64,000 nt of DNA from JBFFMO01 sp041390025. Its GTDB lineage: Bacteria > Myxococcota_A > Bradymonadia > Bradymonadales > Bradymonadaceae. A program made the translations under genes and the position numbers. The notes under the pieces were generated by a model. It was given only the letters and a program-made list of their open reading frames with translations, ran no database searches and had not been told where the DNA came from. Each line of letters opens with the position of its first letter. Position 1 is the first letter of the stretch. The stretch spans positions 1 to 64,000 of the forward strand of contig JAWKQR010000005.1 of assembly GCA_041390025.1 (NCBI GenBank), given 5' to 3'. Below are positions 16,228 through 24,592 of the stretch, one piece after another.

Positions 16228-17031
16228 CTAGTCGGGCATCGGTGGGCTCATGTCACTCTGACCTTGATTGGGGTGGTCCGCAACTCGGGGGGGCGCAACA
16301 AGCAGCCCGGGTTCATGCGAACCTATGCACACGGCGAAGACGGACATCGTGCAGCCGAACGCCTTGGACTCCAAAATTTCGTCGAAATCTACGGTGTCGC
16401 CCGGTTGAAGTGTCCATCCGCCAATGGTGCGCAACGCGTGGGTGCCCTCGATGCTTGGGTAAAAAACCACTAAGTCACACGCAACAACGTCCGGCTGATT
16501 TCCGATGTTTCGCACGGTGCCCTTGATCCGAAAATTCCATCGGATTTCGCTATCGGTGCAAGGCTGACACCCGTTCTGGCCCATCGGTTGCCCGGGATTA
16601 TCGGGGTCGATGGCAGCGCTGCACTCGTCGTCGACCGAGAGGCCGTCGGGCAAATGCGGGTATCCGTTGGGATGTTCGTAGAGTACGGTTTCGACCGAAA
16701 AGTTCTGCAGATCGATATCGTAAATGTCGAGTCCACAGCAGTTGTCGGCGATTTCAACCGGCGGTTCAAAAAACGTCGAGTTTGGAACCTGGTATAGCCT
16801 TCCGTTTGCACACGCAATGTCTCCGGCCCGAGCCCTGGCGTTTTGAGTTCCGTCGAGAATGAACGCGGCTTCGGGATGGAGCGGACACTCAACGCCGCTG
16901 TCGTGACCGCCGTCGTTCTGGGTGCTGTCGAGGCCGACGTCCGAGCCGGAATCCGGTTCGTTGAGGTCCCACTTGCCCGCGGTGTCGCTTCCGCAGCTCG
17001 TCAACAAAAGAATCGACAAAAGATAACGCAT
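16228..17031 (-). CDS. Cys-rich lipoprotein, intact copy 1 of a three-copy family
   Basis: 267 residues with signal peptide and LTSC lipobox, an acidic Asp/Ser/Gly linker, then a domain of about 210 residues with conserved Cys: ECPLHPEAA, DIACANG, DNCCGLDIYDID, DDECSAA, GCQPC, VACDL, FGCTMS. It resembles no family I know. A RWNFRIKGTVRNIG segment and GGWTLQPGDTVDFDEI suggest a beta-sandwich. Start ATG overlaps the stop of the upstream subtilase remnant (TAATG), as in the copy at 51.5 kb. Copies 2 and 3 are broken, so this is the only full-length one. It probably works with the subtilase; that is inference from gene order. Confidence 0.75.
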   Translation of the reverse strand: MRYLLSILLLTSCGSDTAGKWDLNEPDSGSDVGLDSTQNDGGHDSGVECPLHPEAAFILDGTQNARARAGDIACANGRLYQVPNSTFFEPPVEIADNCCGLDIYDIDLQNFSVETVLYEHPNGYPHLPDGLSVDDECSAAIDPDNPGQPMGQNGCQPCTDSEIRWNFRIKGTVRNIGNQPDVVACDLVVFYPSIEGTHALRTIGGWTLQPGDTVDFDEILESKAFGCTMSVFAVCIGSHEPGLLVAPPRVADHPNQGQSDMSPPMPD

Positions 17032-17381
17032 TACCGAACCTCCGATAGCCCGTAGGCATGATGTCCGAAGGTGGGGCAGTCTCGCCTCGCGTCGATCGCA
17101 TTGGTTTTTTCAACGAACTTGTAGAGCATTTCTCCACGCTCCGAATTGGGGTCGTCAGGATCACGGTTACAACCCCAGTTTTCGACGGTCGGAATGATCT
17201 TCAGGCGGTATTCGCCTGCCTCTTCGCGGCAGAACTCAAAGCTCTCGGAGTTGTCGTCGAACGACGTGCTCATCCAATAAACTCACCGCTTGTTGCTGTG
17301 TTGCTGAGTTGCTGTGTTGCTAACATCAACGCATGCGCTCGCGAGCAATGCTAGCCCTAGCCCCGCGTTTCTGATTTTCAT
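17031..17381 (-). pseudogene. Remnant of the phase-variable subtilase gene (signal peptide fused to its last 80 residues)
   Basis: The 5' end (ATG 17381) encodes a lipoprotein signal peptide almost identical to that of the subtilase at 53784, followed by only four copies of the 8-bp repeat, one imperfect. A deletion then joins the repeat directly to the last 80 or so codons of the protease, ending DAYGL-like sequence before the TAA at 17031. The signal frame stops soon after the repeat, so no protease can be made. Confidence 0.85.
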
Positions 17382-17399
17382 TTCCCCCCTCCAACGTGA

Positions 17400-17612
17400 T
17401 GGTAGACGCCCTCGACGCTACAGAATGGCAGAGGTAGTGTCAAAGGTCGCACTTTCGCACGCCATTGTGCTTGTGAAGCGTCGCAGGCCACGCATAATGC
17501 GCCCGGCGGAGATCGAAGTTGATGATTCGATGGCTTCCGTCGCTGACGTTGGCGCTTCAGTCTGTTTCCTATCCGAAAACAACCTTGAACGCTCACAGGT
17601 CAACATGAGGTT
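17400..17612 (+). pseudogene. Eroded 5' end of a puuD-type urate oxidase gene
   Basis: The segment resembles the upstream region and first 45 codons of puuD (53.8-54.1 kb): shared runs include AGGCCA-GCATAATGCG and GAAAACAACCTTGAACGC. Several deletions break the frame. Orientation and position relative to the subtilase remnant match the intact locus. Confidence 0.65.
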
Positions 17613-17614
17613 CA

Positions 17615-17820
17615 GATGCCGCGTCTGCATACCGGTGGAACCCTTGGGATGAAGGGGACGCCCCTTGAGCCGGATGTGTTGGGTCATCGACACACCCGGT
17701 GGAGAGATGCGCGTCGAGGTTGCGATGACAAAGCTGATGCACGCTGTGGCCGCGTTTGATGACCGCGACGAGCGTCGTGCCTATCTGATGCGCGATGTTG
17801 CGGGTGAGATGACGACCTAA
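17615..17820 (+). pseudogene. Internally deleted ansA remnant
   Basis: Begins with the ansA start region (MPRLHTGGTLGMKGTPLEPD, lacking three residues of the original) and then jumps to the last 42 codons of ansA. About 780 bases of the gene are missing, including the second catalytic motif. It abuts the intact protease gene exactly as the full ansA once must have done. Confidence 0.85.
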
Positions 17821-17890
17821 CGCCGCCGACGGACCAGGCCAACCAACCAAAGACCAATGAACCCGACCACCGTGGGGTCGCCGGTCGCAC
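17695..17890. repeat. Right copy of the 196-bp direct repeat
   Basis: Matches 15920-16115 with a few substitutions. Together the two copies bracket 1.6 kb of material resembling the 49.5-54 kb locus. Confidence 0.9.
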
Positions 17891-19196
17891 ACGAGACATG
17901 CCCGAGTCCGACCACCTGGCGAGGTTGTTGCCCGATGACAAACTTGTCGGTGCCGCCGTTGGGGTTGCCACAGCCGTCGAACAGTCCGGTGTCTGCGTTG
18001 TAGCGGTCACAAACCGTCGTTTGCGCGCACGCGTCGCCGACACCGTCGTTGTTGCCGTCGAACTGGTTCGGGTTCGAGATGGTCGGGCAGTTGTCGAATC
18101 GATCGTCGACATCGTCGTCATCGTCGTCGGTGTCGCAGAGGTCGCCAAGTCCATCCGAGTCGCGGTCCTGTTGGTCGCTGTTGGGAACGTTAGGACAGTT
18201 GTCTGAGCCGTCCAAAACGCCGTCGCCGTCGGCGTCTTCGTCGCATGCATCGCCGACACCGTCGGCGTCCTCGTCGGCTTGGTCGACGTTGAACACGCCA
18301 GGACAGTTGTCCAGCGCGTTGTCGACGCCGTCCGCGTCGACGTCATTTGTGTCGGTTTCGGATACACCGAGCGTGACCCAAGCGGGCGCCGTGTAGTTGC
18401 CTACCTCGGCGGCCATGGTGCCTTGTTCGCGCACCCAATCGCTCCACGCAAAGACAGACGAATAAACGGACCCATCGCATTGGCCTGGGCCGCGCGAGAG
18501 CGCACCCAAGACACGACCTTCGGCGTCGATCGGCGCACCACCCGAGTCCCCCTGACATGTGCCATCAGAACCGACAAACTCGGACCCCGCGGCTTGTTCG
18601 TTGAACGGGCAGGCGTCGCCAAAACATTGCACGGTGCGTCCGTCTAGGCTGCGACGTGTGCCTGCGCCCGAGCCGTTACCGATGTGCCCATATCCCACGG
18701 CCGTGTAGACCTCACCGGCCTCGGGCGCACTGTCGATGCGCGGCACCAATGGCGTGGCTTCACTGCTAGGAATGGTCTCGCTTAGGACGAGCAAGGCAAT
18801 ATCGAACCCGCAGGTGTCGTTTCCGCCAGGTGGCGTCAGGATCTGTGAGACACGGTGGTATTGCGACGGGTCGTCGCTCATCTGCGTCTGGGTGGTGACG
18901 TACATCGATGTCGCAGCGAATTTGCCGCCAAACGGGGTGTTCCCACAGACCACAAACTGCGAATCAAGCTCGGCCACGCAGTGTTGTGCGGTCAGCACGA
19001 GGTTTGGTGCGATGAGACTGCCGGAACAAATGGCCGTCCCGCCCTGAAGCTGCGCCAGAATTCCCACCACAGCGGTTTGTGTGTTGTTGACTTGGCCGCC
19101 GCGTATCTCTTGTCGGAACGTCGCGAACTGCGGGTCGTCAGCGCCGCTTGTGCACGCCGCCAAAAGAACTGTGAGTATGGGAAGCCATCGCATCAT
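17817..19196 (-). CDS. Secreted trypsin-like serine protease with thrombospondin type 3 repeats and MYXO-CTERM-like anchor
   Basis: 459 residues. A signal peptide (lipobox-like LLAAC) leads to an S1 protease domain with the triad His72 (LTAQHC), Asp132 (FDIALL) and Ser218 (GDSGGAP) and several disulfide Cys. After residue 280 come Asp-rich calcium-binding thrombospondin type 3 repeats (DADGVDNALDNCP and similar). The end has Cys, a hydrophobic span with Trp, and RRRR, the layout of the MYXO-CTERM sorting signal, so the protein is probably held at the cell surface. Its last 70 bases are duplicated at 16046-16115. Confidence 0.92.
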   Translation of the reverse strand: MMRWLPILTVLLAACTSGADDPQFATFRQEIRGGQVNNTQTAVVGILAQLQGGTAICSGSLIAPNLVLTAQHCVAELDSQFVVCGNTPFGGKFAATSMYVTTQTQMSDDPSQYHRVSQILTPPGGNDTCGFDIALLVLSETIPSSEATPLVPRIDSAPEAGEVYTAVGYGHIGNGSGAGTRRSLDGRTVQCFGDACPFNEQAAGSEFVGSDGTCQGDSGGAPIDAEGRVLGALSRGPGQCDGSVYSSVFAWSDWVREQGTMAAEVGNYTAPAWVTLGVSETDTNDVDADGVDNALDNCPGVFNVDQADEDADGVGDACDEDADGDGVLDGSDNCPNVPNSDQQDRDSDGLGDLCDTDDDDDDVDDRFDNCPTISNPNQFDGNNDGVGDACAQTTVCDRYNADTGLFDGCGNPNGGTDKFVIGQQPRQVVGLGHVSCATGDPTVVGFIGLWLVGLVRRRR

Positions 19197-19358
19197 ACTC
19201 AGTACAAAAGCATGGAACGTGCCACCTTGGACTACATCTGGTTAAATTGTGCGGTGTTTATGTAATGGTCTGATTGTGAACGGGTTTTTGCTTCGGGTCG
19301 CCGGTCGGATCGCTCGCGTACGTGTGGCTTAGGCGCCTCGATTTGGGCGGAACTGTCG

Positions 19359-20485
19359 TCACGAGGCCCCGTTGGACTGCCTCATGCGCTGTGTTGCCCA
19401 TTCCAAGACGTCAAACCACGCGTCGTACACCGCGCTTGGTTCCACGCTGCGAAGCGATGCATAGACCTCAACCTGAGGAGTGCGGCGGCGCAGAAAGACC
19501 ACCTCACCGGTCCGCGGCAATTGGTAGGCCGCGCCTTCTTCAGGATGCCACGACACAGGTTCGAGGCCTCGGGCGATGAGTTGTCCTTCGAGCAGGCGTT
19601 GCACCACGTCGTAAGCCTTCTGAAGCGAGGACGTGTTTGCGTTGCCCATCCGTTGATAGAAGTCGCGCAGGCAACCCCACAGCAACGACGCGTAATTCAC
19701 AGTCAGGTAGGCATCGCGACGGCTGAAAAGTCCCTGCAGAAACAGGACTTCCTCACGAACCTTTAGAGGGCCGTCCGAATGCATTTGTTGTCGTGCGAGC
19801 GCGACTTCCTGGCGGGATTGTTCGACCAAAACGAGGTGGTCCAACGCATACTCAAGGGTTTGCCGTTCAAACTCGGGCACCAGGTCCCACATCCAAGGGC
19901 GCGCGAGGTTTTCGAGGGTATCCAATGCGTCCAGCCGGATCTTGGACACGGTCTCGGGCGACGCGTTCGCGTGGGGAAAGCCGCCGTGCAAGGCTTGGAA
20001 CAGGGGTTCAATGCCCGAGATGCGGCAGCCGACTTCGACGTGATCGAAGCGCCGCTGTGTCACGGTTTGGATGGCGAACGCGAGCTGCGAGACCATGACT
20101 TCGAGCCGTCGTGGGTCGGTGCAGACGTGCATGCGGGCGAGCAGGTCGTTGATGCACATCGAGACATCGATCGTCGCGCGCACCCACGACCGAAAGAGGC
20201 CTTCGGTGATGGCGCGATTCGCAAAAAGTCCTCGGAGGACAGGTATTCGGTGACCTCTCGGGGCGACGCGTCAAGCCTCAACAGCGACATCGCGCCGGGC
20301 TCAAGAGGCCAAAGTTGCCCGAAACTCGTCTGGCTGTCGTAGCTTTGGATCGTCGTGCTGCCGCAGACCCGGCACACATACAGGACGTGACTTCCGCCCT
20401 CCGGCAGCCATGGTGGCGGTCGGATATTGGTGTGCTGGATCAGGGGTCGGTAGTCGCAGGCATCGCAGCGACGTTGAAAAGCCAT
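19359..20485 (-). CDS. Zinc-ribbon N-terminal protein of unknown function, frameshifted
   Basis: The first 88 codons (from ATG 20485) encode CDACDY and, about 30 residues on, CRVCGS, a likely zinc ribbon. The rest continues in a different frame from about 20223 to 19359 as a helical domain of about 280 residues. One extra base in the A5 run at 20223-20227 (T run in the gene) would read FFANRAITEGLFRSW and join the two halves. Intact, the protein would be about 375 residues. The layout recalls DUF4145-like proteins, but I cannot confirm that. Either a sequencing error or a recent inactivation. Confidence 0.6.
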
Positions 20486-20537
20486 GGGCGGAGTCTAACA
20501 CCTCTGGGCAAAGGGAAAGTTACCCGGAGCTGCGACG

Positions 20538-21211
20538 TTATGCGCCCTTGTTGAATTTGAGCGTGATCTTCATCAAGACGTCTTCTTTGATGAGGTCGTC
20601 AGGCTTCCAGCGTAGACGATATTGAAATCGCTGCGCTTGAGCGTGAACTCGCTGGCCGCCATGATGTCCGAGCCTTCAGTCTTGATGATGGCGGGGAAGG
20701 TGATGGTCTTGGTGATCCCGCGGATCGACATGTTGCCGGTGATGTCGTGTGTTTTGCCTTCGCCGGCAGCCTCGGTGATTGACGTCGACTCGAACGTGGC
20801 TTTGGGGAACTTTTCGACGTCAAAGAAGTCAGGCGACATGAGGTGACCGGTGAGTTTTTCGGCGTCCGTGAACACCGAGGTGGTGTCCACTTCGAATTCG
20901 ACCTTGGCCAGCTTGCCGTCGGCGTCGGTCATGCCTTTGCCGGTGAAGGTCTTAAATCCGCCCGTGTGGTCGCCGGTGACTTTCGCACCCACAAAACCGA
21001 TGGACGAACCGTCAGCGACGAGCGCGACCTCCTTCATCTCGGCCGCGGGTTTGGCAGCCGCTTGATCGGCTGTCTGTGCAGCGGTTTGTGCCGCAGTCTG
21101 TGCGGCTGTTGAGGGTTCAGTCACCGTCGCTGCCGGTTTGTTGTCGATCTCGGACTTGCAGCCGAGGGTCAAAACGAGTGCGGATGCGAGGAGAAGAAGC
21201 TGTGTTTTCAT
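20538..21211 (-). CDS. YceI-family lipoprotein, frameshifted near its C-terminus
   Basis: Lipocalin-like YceI domain that binds isoprenoid or amphiphilic molecules in the periplasm. ATG 21211 gives a signal peptide ending LTLGC, then an Ala/Gln repeat (AAQTAAQTAAQTA), then the domain with SSIGFVGAKVTGDHTGGF, HLMSPDFFDVEKFPKATF, TGNMSIRGITKTITFP and FTLKRSDFNIVYAG. Near 20605 the frame breaks; one extra A in GGAAG restores GKPDDLIKEDVLMKITLKF to a TAA at 20538. In the sequence as given the product ends wrongly with SLTTSSKKTS at 20573. Confidence 0.8.
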
Positions 21212-21352
21212 GTGCTGGATCTCGTAATAAGGGTGATTTAGCGGGCTTTCGATGCAGTGACGCCGACGAAGGTTCAAAAAATCTTGGGGATTTCGAACCC
21301 CGCACGTGGTTTGGGCATCCTTGAAGGCGACCCTGACTCAATGGAGAACCAT

Positions 21353-21847
21353 ATGGCACAAGTTACTCTTGGCGGAAATCCGATTCACACCAACGGCGAG
21401 CTCCCAGCGGTAGGCAGCAAGTTGCCTAACGCGACGTTGACTGGCGTCGACCTAAAGGACGTTTCACTCGCGGACCTGCACGGCAAGAAGGTCCTCAACA
21501 TCTTCCCGAGCGTCGATACCGGTGTGTGCGCGGCGTCGATTCGCGAGTTCAACAAGCGCGCCGCCGGCCTTGATGGCGTTTCGGTGTTGTGTATCTCGAA
21601 CGATCTGCCTTTCGCCATGAAGCGTTTTTGCGGGGCCGAGGGCATCGAGAATGTCCACAATTTCAGCGGTTTTCGTAGCTCGTTTGCGTCGGATTTTGGT
21701 GTGGAAGTGACCGACAGCGGGTTCGCCGGCTTGATGGCACGCGCGGTGGTCGTGACTGACGCGGACAACATCGTCCAATACGTCGAGCTCGTCCCCGAAA
21801 TCGGCCAAGAGCCCAACTACGACGCTGCGCTGGCGGCGCTGGGTTAG
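21353..21847 (+). CDS. tpx: Thiol peroxidase
   Basis: Atypical 2-Cys peroxiredoxin reducing hydrogen and alkyl peroxides with thioredoxin. ATG 21353, preceded by GGAG, gives 164 residues, the usual size. Peroxidatic Cys59 lies in PSVDTGVCAASIREF and resolving Cys93 in MKRFCGAEG, matching the E. coli spacing (61/95). It is cytoplasmic, without signal peptide. It is divergent from the YceI gene and convergent, with a four-base overlap, with the propeller-like lipoprotein gene. It is intact although its neighbours on both sides are frameshifted. Confidence 0.96.
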   Translation: MAQVTLGGNPIHTNGELPAVGSKLPNATLTGVDLKDVSLADLHGKKVLNIFPSVDTGVCAASIREFNKRAAGLDGVSVLCISNDLPFAMKRFCGAEGIENVHNFSGFRSSFASDFGVEVTDSGFAGLMARAVVVTDADNIVQYVELVPEIGQEPNYDAALAALG

Positions 21848-23594
21848 TTCGACTTGACGTCGTAGCCCTCTACGAACCCTCCGAGCCGATCGTTGGCGCA
21901 CGAGGGCAGATACACGCGGTTACCCACCACAAGCGGCTTGGTAAACCGGTTGGCAGGGCCTGCCATCGGCAGGTCGACCACAATTTCTCCATCCCACGCG
22001 CGGATGCCAAGCAGGCGAGCGTTGCCCTTTACCGTTTGGCCTCAGCGACCCAAACAACATCCAAGTTTGGTGCGATGTTTTGCGCCGTGGCGCGTGTCGT
22101 GTGTTCGCGAAAACGCGTGACCGCATCTGCGGTGCCAAAGTTTGGCGCCTGCCACAGCACCTTTAGCGATGCGGTCGGGCCATCGATCACCTCCAACGCC
22201 ACAACGCCTGCAGGGTGGGATTTGTCAGGCATGAAGGTCGGCACGATGAGCACCGGCTTGCCATTGACGGTGACGAGCTCCGGGCTGCGTGACGATCATG
22301 CCGGCCCAATCCCATCGGCATGGGTCGTCCGGTGTCCCGCACACGGCGACGAGCTGTTTGCGGTCGTGCAATCTCCCCATATGTAGGTAGTCGACGAGAT
22401 ACACCGAGCCGTCTTTGGTGGGATACGCCAGCAGTTTGCCAGCTTCGGGAAGGTCGACGAGTGTGGGCGTGCTTCCCCCCACGTAGTCGAGTTTCTCCCA
22501 ACACTCGAACATCGTCAGGCCTTCACAGGCGCCGGACTCGGGCCGCAGTGGACCATCGGATTCCAGTCGTCGAGGGATAAACAAGCTCTGGCACGACTCG
22601 ACGCACGATGCCGCCGGGTCGTCGGGGTTAAAGTCCGCACAGGCGCCGGGATCGCACAAAGGGTCAAAGAGCAGGCCCGGCCGGACACGCATCAGCGTGT
22701 TCGCGAAGTCATTCCGTGCGAGGTCAAGTTGACCATTGCCAGGCGCCAAAACGACGTCGTAGGAGTCTTCGACTGGTACGATTAGCGGACCGGATGGCTG
22801 CCAGAGACCACCGCCGCACACGCGCATGCGCGACCCAGAGACGCCCGCCTGACCGCAATCGGATTCGGGTGTGGTCACCAAACGGCCCGATACGGGGTCC
22901 GCGCCCTTGCCCATGCATCGAGATTGATCTCAAACGCGAACCCATGCCAGGGCTGTATGTCTCGCACGTTGCCGAACGTGACGTACGCACGTCCAAAGGT
23001 CTCACCGGCTTGACGTCCGATAACGACCTCAGCCCTGGCAAGGGCGTTGCTTGGGAGGAACGTCACGGTGCCGCCGCCCGTCGCGGGCAGGGTGCCTTCG
23101 AGTTCGATGGTTTCAAACATCGGGTCAAGCGCGCGAGTGTCCAAATCGACGACACTGACGCGGTGCCGCAGACGGCTTGGTTGGGCGTCGCCGGCCTGAT
23201 CGGTGTCGGTCGTGTAATAGGCGACGACCAGCTTGTCTCTCACCAGCGCGGGCGTGCCGATGATGACCGCGCTTTCACCATCGGGAGCAGGGAGGGTCAA
23301 TCGCCACGCTTGGCTACCGTCGTTGGGATCGAGCGCCACGATGTCCGACCCAGCGGCCTGCAAAATGACCGAATCGTAGGCCAATGGTGACGCATAGGGA
23401 CACGCGCCAAGTGCCGTCCCAGGCGCATTCTCGGTCGGAAACAGGCGCGTTGCGGTAATGCTAAGATCCGGGTTTTCGGCGTCAGGCGCGTCCAAGTCTC
23501 GGTCAACGCCCATGTCGGCGTACGGCAGGTCTGGCGTGGATTTCGTGTCGTCACAACCGGCGACGATGGCGAGCGCTAAAAGCAACCAACGCAT
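21844..23594 (-). CDS. PQQ/WD-like beta-propeller lipoprotein, three frameshifts
   Basis: N-terminus (ATG 23594) has a lipobox signal (AIVAGC) and an Asp-rich linker, then propeller-like blades: GSDIVALDPNDGSQAWRL, GTPALVRDKLVVAYY, VSVVDLDTRALDPMFET, later GGSTPTLVDLP and DGSVYLVDYLHMG. The reading frame changes near 22905, 22280 and 22036; each break sits in a short homopolymer (G3, C3/G2, A3) and one base restores continuity, e.g. PELVTVNGKPVLIVPTFMPDK. The last part ends RVYLPSCANDRLGGF before TAA at 21844. Restored length is about 583 residues. Role unknown. Confidence 0.65.
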
Positions 23595-23602
23595 GGGGGC
23601 TC

Positions 23603-24592
23603 CTACGTGTGTTCGTCGTCTGCAAGGTCCAAAAGCGTAAGCGCCCCCGAGGTCGGGGTGAGCTTTCCCTGCATCACTAACGCTTCAATGTCGTGTACGC
23701 GGCTCGCCGTGCGCTCCTTGAAGCGCGCCATCCACTCTTGGCTGACGATATCCCAAAGCCAGTGACGCTGTTGGTCAGCGCGACGTCGGTCAAACAGACC
23801 GGCCTCGGTGGTGACTCGCCGATGCTCAAGCACGGTGTCCCAAACTTCCGTGATACCCTCGCCGGTCAGCGCACTGCACGTTTTGACCGGCGGCACCCAC
23901 GTCGCGTCGTGGGCCGAAAACAAGTGGATCGCGTTTTTGTAATCTCGACGGGCACGCTCGGCCGCGGTCTTGTTGTCGCCGTCGGCCTTGTTGATCGCGA
24001 GCAGGTCGGCGACCTCGAGGATGCCCTTCTTGATCCCCTGAAGCTCGTCGCCGGCCCCCGCGAGCATCAGCACCAAAAACGTGTCGACCATGTCGGCGAC
24101 ACGCGTTTCGGATTGTCCCACGCCGACGGTCTCGACGATCACCACGTCGAAGCCGGCTGCTTCGCACAGGAGCATCGTCTCGCGGGTCTTCCGGTGGACG
24201 CCACCAAGCGAGCCTTGAGACGGCGAAGGTCGGATGAAGGCGTTGGGGTGGACCGACAGATGGGCCATCCGGGTCTTGTCCCCAAGGATGCACCCACCTC
24301 GCACGCTCATCGTGGGGTCGATGGCGAGCAAAACAACATGAAGACCCTGTTAGACCAAAAGCATACCGAGCGCTTCGACGAACGTGCTCTTGCCCACGCC
24401 AGGAACCCCGGTGACGCCAAGCCGAATCGCTTTTCCGGTTCGGGGCAGCAAGGTGTCCAGCAGTGTTTGAGCCGTGCGTTGGTGGTCACGGCGATTGGAC
24501 TCGATCAGCGTGATGGCGCGTCCAAGCACGGCGCGGTCACGCGCGGTGACCCCGTCGACGTACGCCTGCAGATCGAGTTGGGGACGTTTCAC
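23603..24592 (-). CDS. meaB: Methylmalonyl-CoA mutase-associated GTPase MeaB, interrupted by an in-frame TAA
   Basis: G3E-family GTPase chaperone that gates adenosylcobalamin loading and protects the mutase. GTG 24592 overlaps the mutB stop (GTGA). Walker A GVPGVGKST is at residues 62-70; after the interruption come AIDPTM, GGCILGDKTRM, IVETVGVGQSE, INKADG and a GEGI region near the C-terminus. Codon 81 (24350-24352) is TAA between GMLLV and QGLHVVLLAIDP, in frame on both sides, where relatives have a Glu or other polar residue. A single change from GAA would explain it. As read, only an 80-residue stub or a reinitiated fragment from TTG 24331 would be made. Confidence 0.85.

Noticed and set aside
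15920..17890. Duplicated block considered as an insertion sequence or transposon
   Set aside because: There is no transposase or integrase and no terminal inverted repeats; the bracketing repeats are gene fragments, 196 bp long.
17898..18206. Plus-strand open frames opposite the thrombospondin repeats
   Set aside because: They arise from the regular Asp-codon repeats of the minus-strand protease gene and have no start-site support.
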